From positions 1 through 51,140 of the forward strand of contig CAMEXD010000009.1 of the NCBI GenBank assembly GCA_945947035.1: 51,140 bases of DNA. The letters are read 5' to 3'. The translations under genes and the position numbers were made by a program. The first letter of the stretch is position 1, and each line of letters starts with the position of its first letter. The DNA is from an uncultured Mycoplasma sp. Lineage in GTDB: Bacteria > Bacillota_I > Bacilli_A > RF39 > UBA660. Under the pieces are notes generated by a model. That model was given only the letters and a program-made list of their open reading frames with translations, made no database searches and had not been told where the DNA came from. Shown here piece by piece: positions 9,262 to 17,628 of the stretch.

Positions 9262-9987
9262 CTAATTAGAAGAATGATTAATAATATAGTTATCAATCAT
9301 GCCATCATTTAAAAGTCTTGTTAAAACTTTGTTTATAGAATCAAGTAACTCTTTGTTATCTTTATTTACAATCATTCCATAGCTATCATGAGTAAGTTCT
9401 CCTTCTAAAATTATAAGTCCATTATTATTATTTAATATTTCTTTTGCAGGTAACTCATCCATAACAACACAATCAACTTTATTATCTTTTAAATCTTGAA
9501 TAGCAGCTAAATACTTTTTCTGTCTCACAATAGTTGCCTTATCATATTTTTTTGTCACATAACTATCTGCAACACTACCAAGTTGAACTGATATTTTTTT
9601 ATTATAAATGTCATCAACATTTTTGATATCACTATCTTTTTTGACAATAACAACTTGTTTAGAAGTAGAATAATTAATAGAAAAACTAACTTGTTTTGCC
9701 CTTTCGTCACTATAACTAATTCCAGCAGCACCAAAATCAGCCTTTCCTGTTTTAACCTCATTGATAATTGAATCAAAAGCAACATCTTTTATAACTAATT
9801 CTTTACCAAGTTCCTTTGCTATTTCTCTAGCAATATCTACATCTACTCCAACAATTTCTCCGTTTTCATAATATTCGTAAGGAGCAAAACCAGCCTCCGT
9901 TACCATTACTAATTCGTTGTTGTTTTTATTACAACCAACTAAACCAAAGATCAATAATAAAATAATAAAAAATTTTTTCAAAAACAT
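9262..9987 (-). CDS. Amino acid-binding lipoprotein of the ABC importer
   Basis: About 241 residues. The N terminus has a lysine-rich start, a hydrophobic stretch and the lipobox LVGC, so the mature protein is a membrane-anchored lipoprotein. The rest is a type II periplasmic-binding fold (SBP_bac_3): AGFAPYEYYENGEIVGVDVD, then IAREIAKELG, KADFGAAGISYSDER and VDCVVMDELPAKEIL. It would bind arginine or a related amino acid. ATG 9987 is chosen; it lies close to AGGAGAG, so the adjacent GTG (9990) or TTG (9981) are possible alternatives. Confidence 0.88.
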   Translation of the reverse strand: MFLKKFFIILLLIFGLVGCNKNNNELVMVTEAGFAPYEYYENGEIVGVDVDIAREIAKELGKELVIKDVAFDSIINEVKTGKADFGAAGISYSDERAKQVSFSINYSTSKQVVIVKKDSDIKNVDDIYNKKISVQLGSVADSYVTKKYDKATIVRQKKYLAAIQDLKDNKVDCVVMDELPAKEILNNNNGLIILEGELTHDSYGMIVNKDNKELLDSINKVLTRLLNDGMIDNYIINHSSN

Positions 9988-10295
9988 CACTCTCCTAGTA
10001 ATAAATAAATTATATCATAAATTTAATATAAATATTATAAAATTAATATAACTTTTTATTTTTAAATAAACCTAATAAAATAATTATAACTAAATTAACA
10101 AATGTAATAGATGAATCACTATTAAAATAAATTATAAGATTAAAAATCGAATACAAAACTAATAGTATCACTTTTTTTATTAAAACTTTTTTATAATATA
10201 TTAAACTAAAACCTTTCTAAATTTTTTTATCATAGTCAAAAAAACTTACTTAAAAAATAAAACCTCATATTATATATTGTAATATGGTGATAATT
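9988..10295. promoter_or_regulatory. Divergent intergenic region with extended -10 promoter
   Basis: 308 bases without a gene between two divergent units. On the minus strand TGATATAAT (10017-10009) is an extended -10 for the importer operon. The rest is A/T runs. A -35 is not obvious, and I see no operator. Confidence 0.5.
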
Positions 10296-10634
10296 ATGAA
10301 ATATATAAAAATCAAGTGTAAAGTAATCAATGATTTAAATACATGTAAATATCATGTTATTATATTAAATAACAAAAATATTATCTTTGATGGATATACT
10401 AAAGAAACAATATATTTAAATTTAAAAATTGGAATTTATAATATTGTAATTATTCCTTGTAATAATAAATCAAATAAAATTTGTTCTAGTTTTATTGTTG
10501 ATGACAATAGTTGTAATACATTTAATTTTGTATTTTATAAAAAAAATCCTATTACTATAAAAATAACGGGCAAGAATTATAAAGGTCTACCAATTGAGAA
10601 AGGAAAAATAATTATATGGCAAAACAACACATAG
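10296..10634 (+). CDS. Hypothetical protein, probably 5' part of a frameshifted surface gene
   Basis: 112 residues from ATG 10296, with GGTGATAA upstream. Beta-rich, no signal peptide, ends with GKNYKGLPIEKGKIIIWQNN. That ending resembles the end of the next frame (DAYYSDLPIENGEITLSEQE), so both seem to carry the same Ig-like or B-type repeat. The next frame overlaps it by 19 bases in the -1 frame and continues the repeat pattern. The two may be one gene split by a frameshift. Base composition is more AT-rich than in the second half. Function unknown. Confidence 0.5.
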   Translation: MKYIKIKCKVINDLNTCKYHVIILNNKNIIFDGYTKETIYLNLKIGIYNIVIIPCNNKSNKICSSFIVDDNSCNTFNFVFYKKNPITIKITGKNYKGLPIEKGKIIIWQNNT

Positions 10635-11167
10635 TTTCCATTACTAATGGAATAGGTAGTAAAGAACTTGCAAATGGTAATTATAGCGTAACATCATCTA
10701 TTACAGGTTATGATAACTCAACTATTACTCCAGACTCTGTTGAAATAAGTGAAGGACTAGATAATTATGAATTTACTGTTTCAGCTACTGGTACATTAAT
10801 TTTACATGTATCTGATGATGGTACTGAAATAGGTATTCCTATTGTTGGAGCTACATTTTATAGATGTGATGCTTCAGGAAATACTTATGGCGATGCTGTA
10901 GTAAGTGATGATGAGGGAAATGCAACTTTTAATAATGTTCCATATTCAACTGAAGGTAATGCTCCTAATGTTTATTATAAACAAACAAGTTCTGATGGGG
11001 AGCATGAATTTACTTCTGAACTTCAAACTGCTACTTTAGAAGAAGAAAATGTAACAATTGAAATAAGTAATCTTCCTGCAGTTGAAAGAACTATTAATTT
11101 AACTGATGCATATTACTCTGATTTACCAATTGAAAATGGTGAAATAACATTATCTGAGCAAGAATAA
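10616..11167 (+). CDS. Hypothetical surface-type repeat protein, likely continuation of preceding frame
   Basis: 183 residues from ATG 10616, with AAAGGA 11 bases upstream. The protein is acidic and rich in Ser, Thr, Gly and Asn. SATGTLILHVSDDGTEIGIP, then GATFYRCDASGNTYGD, is like prealbumin or Cna B-type domains of surface proteins. It lacks a signal peptide and an anchor. It either starts by coupling to the upstream frame or is the 3' part of a single frameshifted gene. A good terminator follows. Confidence 0.55.
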   Translation: MAKQHIVSITNGIGSKELANGNYSVTSSITGYDNSTITPDSVEISEGLDNYEFTVSATGTLILHVSDDGTEIGIPIVGATFYRCDASGNTYGDAVVSDDEGNATFNNVPYSTEGNAPNVYYKQTSSDGEHEFTSELQTATLEEENVTIEISNLPAVERTINLTDAYYSDLPIENGEITLSEQE

Positions 11168-11188
11168 AAAGGTGTTTAGCACCTTTTT
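11166..11188. terminator. Bidirectional terminator
   Basis: AAAAAGGTG (11166-11174), loop TTTAG, CACCTTTTT (11180-11188). A/T runs on both sides let it serve the converging genes on either strand. Confidence 0.8.
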
Positions 11189-11465
11189 ATATTGATTTAT
11201 TTTTGATTAAATATTTTTTTCTAAATTCTAAAATACATAAAATTAAAAATATTAAACTTATGATAATAATAAATAATCCCGCAACTTTATTTTGGTAACT
11301 TATAACAATTCCCAACACAAAAAGTCCTCCAATTATTGTTATAAAAAATAATACAATAAAGAAAATAAGAAAATATCTAATAAATGATGGTACTTTTTTA
11401 TTAGTAGATAAATAAATACTTCCTTCTAAAATTAAATCAATTAAAACTTCAATTAAAAATTCCAT
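11187..11465 (-). CDS. Small membrane protein
   Basis: 92 residues with two strong hydrophobic segments (YFLIFFIVLFFITIIGGLFV and LFIIIISLIFLILCILEF) and a basic C terminus. No family recognised. It lies 13 bases after the glucosyltransferase gene and is probably co-transcribed with it. Confidence 0.55.
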   Translation of the reverse strand: MEFLIEVLIDLILEGSIYLSTNKKVPSFIRYFLIFFIVLFFITIIGGLFVLGIVISYQNKVAGLFIIIISLIFLILCILEFRKKYLIKNKSI

Positions 11466-11478
11466 AATTACCTCTTAT

Positions 11479-12597
11479 TTACATATTATCTACTATTTTA
11501 AATAGTTTTTTCATAGCAGATTTATGATCTATTTTACTTATATTATCACACATTTTATTTAAATAATTATCATCAAGCATTAATTTATAATAAATATTAA
11601 ATGTTTTTTTATTTTTTCCCCATTTTGCATAACCTTTATGACATAATACTTTTCTGTTAACGATTTCTTGTCCACCATTACTTTTTACAAGTAACATTGG
11701 TTTATTAAAATAAAGACATTCTGTTATTTGTGCTCCACCTGGTTTTGTTACAACAAAATCACTTACCATATAAAACTCATTAACATTAGTGACATAACTA
11801 TATAATCTAATATTACTTTTATTATATTTTTTGACATATTCTTTAGCTTTTGAATAAGCTTTTTTATTTTTGCCTGCGATAAATAAGACATTACAATCAT
11901 AATTATTTTTTAATATTTCTTTAAAATAAATTAAATTATTTAATGCCCCATTTCCTCCACCTACAAAAAATAGGACATTTTTTTTATTATTATAAATTTT
12001 AAATTTTTTGAGAAGTTTTTCTTTAGCTAAATTTTCATAAACTTTAGGACAAATTGGTATTCCTGATGTATGAATTTGTTTATTTTTAAAACCTTTTTTT
12101 AATAAATAGAATTTTTCTTCAATACTTGATACTATAATAGCATCAATGCATTTGATTTTAGATAACCAAAAATTATGAGCATGATAATCTGTAACTATCG
12201 TAACTATTTTAGAATTAGTTATTCCTTTTTTGTTATATTTATTAATTAAATCTGTACCAAAAAAATGGGTAGCTATTGTTATATCTGGATTAAAATCATT
12301 TATAATTTTTTGTAACTTTTTACTTTTCAACAAAAACATTGAAGCATTGTTAAAAATGTAAGCTGATAACTTATTGTCAAAAGAAAAATAGATAAAAGAC
12401 CATATAAATGGTAGTTTAGTCATAAAAAATTCTGTTGTTTTTTTACTTAAATTACCTATTACTGGTATTCCATATGATATTAAATCAATAAGCATGCATT
12501 CATAATCTCCATTTGCTTCAAAATATTTTTTTATATATTCTGCAATAGTTTTATGACCACTTCCATATGTTGCATATAATATTAAAATTTTTTTCAT
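11479..12597 (-). CDS. MGDG synthase/UgtP-type diacylglycerol glucosyltransferase
   Basis: 372 residues. It begins MKKILILYATYGSGHKTIAE, the N-terminal motif of the monogalactosyldiacylglycerol synthase family, and has the nucleotide-sugar motif PGGAQITECLYFNKPML near residue 300, as in YpfP/UgtP (GT28 C-terminal domain). These enzymes move glucose from UDP-glucose to diacylglycerol at the inner face of the membrane, giving glycolipids and the lipoteichoic acid anchor. The lipid specificity cannot be read from sequence. MurG is related, but the N-terminal motif favours the glycolipid enzymes. Confidence 0.82.
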   Translation of the reverse strand: MKKILILYATYGSGHKTIAEYIKKYFEANGDYECMLIDLISYGIPVIGNLSKKTTEFFMTKLPFIWSFIYFSFDNKLSAYIFNNASMFLLKSKKLQKIINDFNPDITIATHFFGTDLINKYNKKGITNSKIVTIVTDYHAHNFWLSKIKCIDAIIVSSIEEKFYLLKKGFKNKQIHTSGIPICPKVYENLAKEKLLKKFKIYNNKKNVLFFVGGGNGALNNLIYFKEILKNNYDCNVLFIAGKNKKAYSKAKEYVKKYNKSNIRLYSYVTNVNEFYMVSDFVVTKPGGAQITECLYFNKPMLLVKSNGGQEIVNRKVLCHKGYAKWGKNKKTFNIYYKLMLDDNYLNKMCDNISKIDHKSAMKKLFKIVDNM

Positions 12598-12721
12598 TAT
12601 CTTTATAGTTACCTTTCTTTAATCCTATTTAATATATATTATATTATAAAAAATATAATTCTTAAATACTTTTATTTTAAACAAGTAAAAAATCAGGCAA
12701 TAATAAAATTTATCTGTTTTA

Positions 12722-12970
12722 TTATTTATTATCTTTCCATTCATGATATAAAATATCTTTAAGTACTAACATAGCATCTAATTCATTATAGTTATATGTT
12801 TCTTGTAATTCATTAATCATTTTTCTTATTTCTTTGGCATATTTAGAAATATCAACTTGTTTTTGATAAGTAGCTAAAACTGGATATTTTTTACTCCATG
12901 CTTTAGTCCAATTTACATTTTTTGTTTCTTCTTCATTAGTATTTTTAATTATTTCTTCTATATTTTTCAT
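12722..12970 (-). CDS. Hypothetical small acidic protein
   Basis: 82 residues, mostly helical and charged, with an aromatic centre (WTKAWSKKYPVLATYQKQ). GGATGTG precedes the ATG. No family recognised. The stop is followed on the minus strand by an AT-rich hairpin near 12696-12722 that could terminate it. Confidence 0.5.
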   Translation of the reverse strand: MKNIEEIIKNTNEEETKNVNWTKAWSKKYPVLATYQKQVDISKYAKEIRKMINELQETYNYNELDAMLVLKDILYHEWKDNK

Positions 12971-13009
12971 AAAATTTTCACATCCATTTTATTTAAAAAT
13001 TTTAAGTAA

Positions 13010-13035
13010 TAAAAAATCAAACTATAAAAGTTTGA
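13010..13035 (-). terminator. Terminator formerly next to tRNA-Leu
   Basis: TCAAACT (13017-13023) pairs with AGTTTGA (13029-13035); the minus strand then reads TTTTTT. It lies 12 bases beyond the CCA end of the duplicated tRNA-Leu tail at 13048. That is where a terminator would sit if the tRNA gene had once ended there. Confidence 0.65.
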
Positions 13036-13047
13036 CTAATTTTCAAG

Positions 13048-13083
13048 TGGTGCCTGTGAAGTAGACGTCTACACCTGTTATAA
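13048..13083 (-). repeat. Duplicated 3' end of tRNA-Leu (att-like relic)
   Basis: On the minus strand 13061-13048 reads CTTCACAGGCACCA, identical over 14 bases to the end of the tRNA-Leu gene at 14148-14135. Next to it is a perfect palindrome GTAGACGTCTAC (13061-13072). Insertion into a tRNA 3' end creates such a duplication. The 1.1 kb between the copies holds a nucleotidyltransferase gene and new terminators. Confidence 0.65.
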
Positions 13084-13172
13084 AGTAATTAATTTAAGTA
13101 TTAATAATATTTTGTATCAAAAGAAAGTAAATATGATATAATAATTTTTGTTTTTGGGAGGTGCTTTTAATT

Positions 13173-13952
13173 ATGCTTAATAATGAAATTATTAATTATG
13201 TAAATAAGCTTATTAAAGAACTTAACTTAACTAACTATATTGGAATTATAGTATATGGGAGTTATGTAGGAAATAGAACTAATAAACTTTCAGATTTGGA
13301 TGTTATGATAATTAAAGATAATTATGAAACACAAGATTGTGGTAGTTTATTAATTGATGGCATAAGAGTAGAATATTTTATACAAGACTTAAAAAGATTA
13401 TATCAATTAATAAAAAATGAAGTTGATAATAATGATCCTTCTCATTTAACAAAATTTGCAACTTGTGAAATCTTTTATGATTTTGAAGGTAAAACTGCAG
13501 AATTTTTAGATTATGCTAAAACATTATACAACACTAAGATTATTCCGTCATTTGATAACAATGATAAATTTTCAATTTTTTCTATTAATAATAGAATGGA
13601 AGATTTAGAATCATTAATTGATAACGAAAGTTTTTATGCTGTTTATTATATAACGTTAGAAAAAATCAGAACTCTATATGCGAAGATTAATGGAATAATT
13701 GATTTACCAATAATGAAAATAGAAAAAATTTATAATGATAATATTTTTGCAAAGAAGTATATCGCATCTTCATCTCATTGTTTACCTAATCAAAATTTTA
13801 TTAATTTATATCTACAATGTATAAAAATCGATGATAAAAATGTAATGCTTGATAACATAAAAAAATTATATAGTTATTCTTTTAAACAGTTAGATTTCAA
13901 TCCTGAAAATTTTTGTTTAAAATTCATTAAAAAACCACCTTTTCGAGTTTAA
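13173..13952 (+). CDS. Nucleotidyltransferase-domain protein
   Basis: 259 residues from ATG 13173, with GGGAGG 11 bases upstream (an in-frame GTG at 13161 is less likely). YGSYVGNRTNKLSDLDVMII is the G-S...D-x-D motif of polymerase-beta-type nucleotidyltransferases, at residues 30-50. The C-terminal part is helical, like the substrate domains of aminoglycoside or lincosamide nucleotidyltransferases. Those add AMP to antibiotics, but many relatives modify other targets, and I cannot assign the substrate. It lies alone between the two copies of the tRNA-Leu end and is probably cargo of that insertion. A TATAAT-like box stands about 25 bases before the ribosome site. Confidence 0.7.
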   Translation: MLNNEIINYVNKLIKELNLTNYIGIIVYGSYVGNRTNKLSDLDVMIIKDNYETQDCGSLLIDGIRVEYFIQDLKRLYQLIKNEVDNNDPSHLTKFATCEIFYDFEGKTAEFLDYAKTLYNTKIIPSFDNNDKFSIFSINNRMEDLESLIDNESFYAVYYITLEKIRTLYAKINGIIDLPIMKIEKIYNDNIFAKKYIASSSHCLPNQNFINLYLQCIKIDDKNVMLDNIKKLYSYSFKQLDFNPENFCLKFIKKPPFRV

Positions 13953-13965
13953 TCATTCAATATAT

Positions 13966-14002
13966 AAGACGCTTAATTTTATTACACTAATCGTCTTTTT
14001 TT
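13966..14002 (+). terminator. Terminator of the nucleotidyltransferase gene
   Basis: AAGACG (13966-13971) pairs with CGTCTT (13992-13997), followed by a run of T. The loop is long, so it may be weak. Confidence 0.5.
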
Positions 14003-14030
14003 GTTTGTGACAAAATATTTAACCCCCTAG

Positions 14031-14056
14031 GTATTTTGACACAAGCATCAAAATAC
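14031..14056. repeat. Perfect 9-bp inverted repeat
   Basis: GTATTTTGA (14031-14039) and TCAAAATAC (14048-14056) with an 8-base loop, preceded by ACCCCCTAG. There is no T run, so it is more likely a protein site or the end structure of the inserted segment than a terminator. Confidence 0.45.
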
Positions 14057-14067
14057 TAACTGAAAAA

Positions 14068-14093
14068 GAAAAAACAATCTTTTTTCAGATTGT
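14068..14093 (-). terminator. Terminator downstream of tRNA-Leu
   Basis: ACAATCT (14074-14080), loop TTTTTC, AGATTGT (14087-14093). The minus strand continues TTTTTTC. It lies 41 bases past the tRNA and appears to be supplied by the inserted segment. Confidence 0.7.
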
Positions 14094-14134
14094 ATGTATA
14101 TTTAAAGTTCTATTAGTTAGAACAGATTCGTCAA

Positions 14135-14221
14135 TGGTGCCTGTGAAGGGACTCGAACCCTTACGATATTGCTACCACTGGATTTTGAGTCCAGCGCGTC
14201 TACCTATTCCGCCACACAGGC
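14135..14221 (-). tRNA. tRNA-Leu (anticodon CAA)
   Basis: The minus strand folds as a class II tRNA: acceptor GCCTGTG pairs with CACAGGC, the anticodon arm CTGGA/TCCAG encloses CTCAAAA with anticodon CAA (reads UUG), a long variable arm follows, then the T-loop GGTTCGAGTCC. CCA is encoded. The 87-base length is normal for leucine. Confidence 0.95.
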
Positions 14222-14233
14222 AAGTAAAAGTTT

Positions 14234-14797
14234 TTATAAAACTTCTTCTTGTTCTTCTTTATATTTTGAATTATAAAGCTCAACTTCATCATCTTTTTTT
14301 ACATCTTCAAATTTAGGCAATTCATCTTTAGATGATAATCCAAAATAATCTAAAAATTCTTTAGTAATTCCATAAAGAATTGGTCTTCCTGCAACATCTT
14401 TTCTACCTAATTCTTTAACAAAATCTTTAGCTATTAAACTTCTTATCATTTGAGCTGAACTAACGCCTCTTAACTCATCAACTTCTAAACGAGTTATAGG
14501 TTCATTATAAGCTATTATTGCCAAAGTTTCAAGTGCTGATTGTGATAATTTTCTAACATCAGATATTTCAGTTAGTTTTTGGTAATACTTTCTATTTCTT
14601 TCTTTAGTCGTAAGTTTATATTTTTCTCCTAATTTTTTTATTTCTATTCCCCTATTTTCGTCTTCATAATCATGATTTAATTCTTCAAGTAAAAGACTTG
14701 TTTCTTCCTTGCTCTTTTCAATTATTGAAGAAATTTCATCAATACTTAATCCTTCATCCCCTACAACAAATAAAAGGCCTTCAAGAACTGATTTCAT
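14234..14797 (-). CDS. scpB: Segregation and condensation protein B
   Basis: 187 residues. Two winged-helix domains with the family's QSALETLAIIAYNEPITRLE and IRSLIAKDFVKELGRKDVAG, then GRPILYGITKEFLDYFGL. ScpB dimers bind ScpA in the SMC condensin complex that compacts and separates chromosomes. Its ATG shares a base with the scpA stop. The acidic tail is short. Confidence 0.93.
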   Translation of the reverse strand: MKSVLEGLLFVVGDEGLSIDEISSIIEKSKEETSLLLEELNHDYEDENRGIEIKKLGEKYKLTTKERNRKYYQKLTEISDVRKLSQSALETLAIIAYNEPITRLEVDELRGVSSAQMIRSLIAKDFVKELGRKDVAGRPILYGITKEFLDYFGLSSKDELPKFEDVKKDDEVELYNSKYKEEQEEVL

Positions 14798-15510
14798 TAT
14801 GCCACCTCACAATATATTTTATCAAAATTATTTTCTTGTGTAATTACTAATTCTTTATTTTTAGCCATTTCTAAAATTGATAAAAAGGTAATTACTACAT
14901 ATGGTTTTGATATATTATCAAATAAGTCAAAAAATTCAACTTTTTTTCTTGTTTTTAACAAAGTTCTTATTTCATAACTTCTTTCTTCTACTGACATTTC
15001 TCTTGTTGTTACTTTTGTACTTAATGGTTCTAGGTATTTTTTTCTTTCTAAATACTTAGAAAAAGCTTTTAGTAAATCATCAAGAGTAATATCATCGCTT
15101 ACTTTAACACTATTTGTTTCATATTCCTTTAATGAAGAAGGAACTTTAGTAAAGACCTCTTGTCTTTTTTCTTCAAGTTCTTTAAACACACCTGTCATTT
15201 CTTTATAGTTTTTATATTCAATTAATCTATTAATTAAGTTTTCTTTAGCATTTATAAATTCTTCATCTTCTTCATCTTTTTTATCACTAGGAAGTAAATA
15301 TCTTGATTTTAAATAAATAAGTTCAGATGCTAAAGTAAGATATTCTGAAGCTACAACTATATTTAAACTTTCCATATTTTCAATGTATGATAAATATTGA
15401 TTAGTTAAACTTACAATTTCAATATTCATAATATCCATCTTATCTTCTTTTATTAAATGAAGTAATAAATCAAGTGGACCTTCAAAATCCAATATTTTAA
15501 AATTATACAT
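14797..15510 (-). CDS. scpA: Segregation and condensation protein A
   Basis: 237 residues. The N terminus FEGPLDLLLHLIKEDKMDI and YLTLASELIYLKSRYLLP are typical of the kleisin ScpA, which bridges the SMC heads. The C-terminal winged helix (KKVEFFDLFDNISKPYVVIT) ends near residue 225. Length is normal. It forms a two-gene unit with scpB. Confidence 0.93.
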   Translation of the reverse strand: MYNFKILDFEGPLDLLLHLIKEDKMDIMNIEIVSLTNQYLSYIENMESLNIVVASEYLTLASELIYLKSRYLLPSDKKDEEDEEFINAKENLINRLIEYKNYKEMTGVFKELEEKRQEVFTKVPSSLKEYETNSVKVSDDITLDDLLKAFSKYLERKKYLEPLSTKVTTREMSVEERSYEIRTLLKTRKKVEFFDLFDNISKPYVVITFLSILEMAKNKELVITQENNFDKIYCEVA

Positions 15511-15543
15511 AAACCTTCACCAACATAATTATTATACCATAAA

Positions 15544-16746
15544 TTATAAACGAATACTTGTTTTTTCGCGATTGATATTAATTTCTAGTTTAGTATCATC
15601 ATTTATATACATACTTATCGTAGGATTATCTCCTAAATATGATAAAACATGTTCCACATATTTTGAATCACCAACATTTATCATATTTCTATAATAATCA
15701 TTTGTTATATAACCAAAGTCATAATAATCATCTAAAACACTTTTTTTACTTTTACCACAATCTTTAGCGTAACTTGTTAAAATATAATCCATATTACCAT
15801 AACCCATATTATAGGATTGAAGAGCTGCGATAGGATTATTTCTCATAAAATCCATTTGTTGTCTCATTATCATACAACCGATTTTGATATTAGTTTCTAA
15901 ATTAGTCATAGTATCTTCTGTTATTTTAAAAGTTTCATCACATTTGGTTTCATAATTATAAACTGTTATTTCTTTATTTTTCCAAACACTTTCTTCAATT
16001 TGCATAAGTCCAACAGCACCACTTTTTCTGTTTGTTGGATCATGAATTCCACTTTCTTGTGTTGCTAAAGCAATCATTAAATTAGCATCAAGTCCATACA
16101 TATTAGAATATTTAGTAATTAAATCACCATATTTTTCTTTACAAGTATCAAACTTTTGTGAATCACTTCTATCATCATAAGTAAGATCAATTTGAAATTC
16201 ATAAGTTTTTTCAAGCATTTCATTTAAAGAAACATTTTCTATTATTTGATTTTGCTCTTGTTCTTCTTTTTCTTCGAAAAAAAGATTGTTTACTTCTTCT
16301 ACTTCATCAAAAGAAGTTTCAATAATAAGACTATCTGTATTATCTATAGTACTAAAATTAATACCTTTAGCATTTTCTTTTAAAAGTGATGTTGCTGCGA
16401 TTCCTGCACTTAAAAGTACTGCAGTTGTACCTAATTTTAATCTGTTTAATTTAGCTTTTTTTAATTTTTCTTGTCTATATACCCTATTTAGTTTTACTTT
16501 TAAAACTTCAAATAAAGGATAATTTTTTACATTATCATAATCTTTAATTGTAACATCAACACCTGAAGCATTAAAGTTTATATCTTTTCCTATTACTTTT
16601 ACTTTTGATATTTTTTCATTTTGTAATTCTTGAACAAACTCTACAACATTTTTATTTATAAAATAAATACTTTTTTTATTTTTTTTAACTTCTGTTGCTT
16701 TTATATCTAAAATTCTTCCATTATTATAAATTTCTATTTTTAACAT
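15544..16746 (-). CDS. Membrane-anchored lytic transglycosylase
   Basis: 400 residues from ATG 16746 (GGTGA upstream). A cytosolic N-terminal 110 residues, one membrane segment (GTTAVLLSAGIAATSLL), then an outside SLT domain from about residue 225: NLMIALATQESGIHDPT with the catalytic glutamate, GAVGLMQIEESVW and AALQSYNMGYGNMDYIL. It cuts peptidoglycan glycan strands. The cytosolic domain is unusual for this enzyme class and I do not recognise it. It is one base from the DUF1292-like gene and may be cotranscribed with it. Confidence 0.8.
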   Translation of the reverse strand: MLKIEIYNNGRILDIKATEVKKNKKSIYFINKNVVEFVQELQNEKISKVKVIGKDINFNASGVDVTIKDYDNVKNYPLFEVLKVKLNRVYRQEKLKKAKLNRLKLGTTAVLLSAGIAATSLLKENAKGINFSTIDNTDSLIIETSFDEVEEVNNLFFEEKEEQEQNQIIENVSLNEMLEKTYEFQIDLTYDDRSDSQKFDTCKEKYGDLITKYSNMYGLDANLMIALATQESGIHDPTNRKSGAVGLMQIEESVWKNKEITVYNYETKCDETFKITEDTMTNLETNIKIGCMIMRQQMDFMRNNPIAALQSYNMGYGNMDYILTSYAKDCGKSKKSVLDDYYDFGYITNDYYRNMINVGDSKYVEHVLSYLGDNPTISMYINDDTKLEININREKTSIRL

Positions 16747-16747
16747 A

Positions 16748-16999
16748 CTAATCACCGTTTATAAATTCTTTTATTTTATCATTTACAAGTTTATAACAAA
16801 AATCATCATTTAAAGCATCAAGTACTATTTTGTTATTAAACATATGATAAGTTGAAGCATAGATATTTAATTTATCTTTATCATAAGTATTATCAGTATA
16901 AATAACATAGTTTTTATCATTAAAAGAAAAAGTATGTAACACTTCATATTTTTTTACATCGCCATTAATATCTTTTACTTCAATAAATAAATCTTCCAT
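16748..16999 (-). CDS. DUF1292-like small acidic protein
   Basis: 83 residues from ATG 16999 (GGTGA five bases upstream). EDLFIEVKDINGDVKKYEVL then FSFNDKNYVIYTDN is the pattern of the DUF1292 family (PF06949), usually found near RNA or cell-division genes in Firmicutes. No biochemical role is known. Confidence 0.6.
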   Translation of the reverse strand: MEDLFIEVKDINGDVKKYEVLHTFSFNDKNYVIYTDNTYDKDKLNIYASTYHMFNNKIVLDALNDDFCYKLVNDKIKEFINGD

Positions 17000-17108
17000 A
17001 TATATCACCATATCTTAAAAAAATTATATCATAAAAATTAAAGTTTGCATATAATTAATTTTTGATGTATAATATATGGCTAGAAAAAAAAGAAAGGATG
17101 TATTATTT

Positions 17109-17609
17109 ATGGCTAATAGATGTGGAGATTGTGATTATTTAAATTATAGAGATACTAAATGGGATGGAGAAAAAGTTTGGTGTAATAAAAAAGGTTATTA
17201 TGTAAAACCAGGAGAAGTTGCTTGTGAAGATTATACCTATCATGGACATAGATATGGAAGATATTTAGTAACAGCAACTTGTAATATTTTAAATATTAAT
17301 AAAGATTTTAAAGATAACTTATTTAAAGCTTTTGATCTTGTAAGATTTGAAAAAACGCCAGAAAGAGATTATATATATGATTGTTTAGAACAATATGATG
17401 TTGTTGGTCCAATTATTGCTGATTATTTATATAAAGATAATTTTAGAGAAGTAATTGCAGATTCAATGTTATATAATTATATACTTCCTTGTTATAAATT
17501 AATAAAAGAAGGAATTTATGAAGAAGCCGCAGATAAATATATTGAAATGACTTATACATTAATTGACTTTTATATGGGAGAAAATAAAAAAAATGTTAGA
17601 GAAAGATAA
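17109..17609 (+). CDS. Cysteine-cluster hypothetical protein
   Basis: 166 residues from ATG 17109, after GAAAGGATG. The N terminus MANRCGDCDYLNYRDTKWDG, then WCNKKGYYVKPGEVACEDY, has four cysteines spaced as in a small zinc or iron-sulfur knot. The rest is helical (YIYDCLEQYDVVGPIIADYL). Similar frames occur in other low-GC bacteria with the CGDC-WC-C pattern, but I know of no role. It converges on the spoVA operon and shares a terminator with it. Confidence 0.65.
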   Translation: MANRCGDCDYLNYRDTKWDGEKVWCNKKGYYVKPGEVACEDYTYHGHRYGRYLVTATCNILNINKDFKDNLFKAFDLVRFEKTPERDYIYDCLEQYDVVGPIIADYLYKDNFREVIADSMLYNYILPCYKLIKEGIYEEAADKYIEMTYTLIDFYMGENKKNVRER

Positions 17610-17624
17610 ACTCCAACATTTTTT
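17588..17624. terminator. Bidirectional terminator between 17109 gene and spoVAE
   Basis: AAAAAATGTT (17588-17597) pairs with AACATTTTTT (17615-17624), with GAG/CTC inside. It overlaps the last codons of the plus-strand gene and serves both directions. Confidence 0.75.
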
Positions 17625-17628
17625 TATT

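Noticed and set aside
13048-13083. A second tRNA-Leu gene
   Set aside because: Only the last 14 bases of the tRNA plus a palindrome are present; no anticodon arm or T-loop exists.
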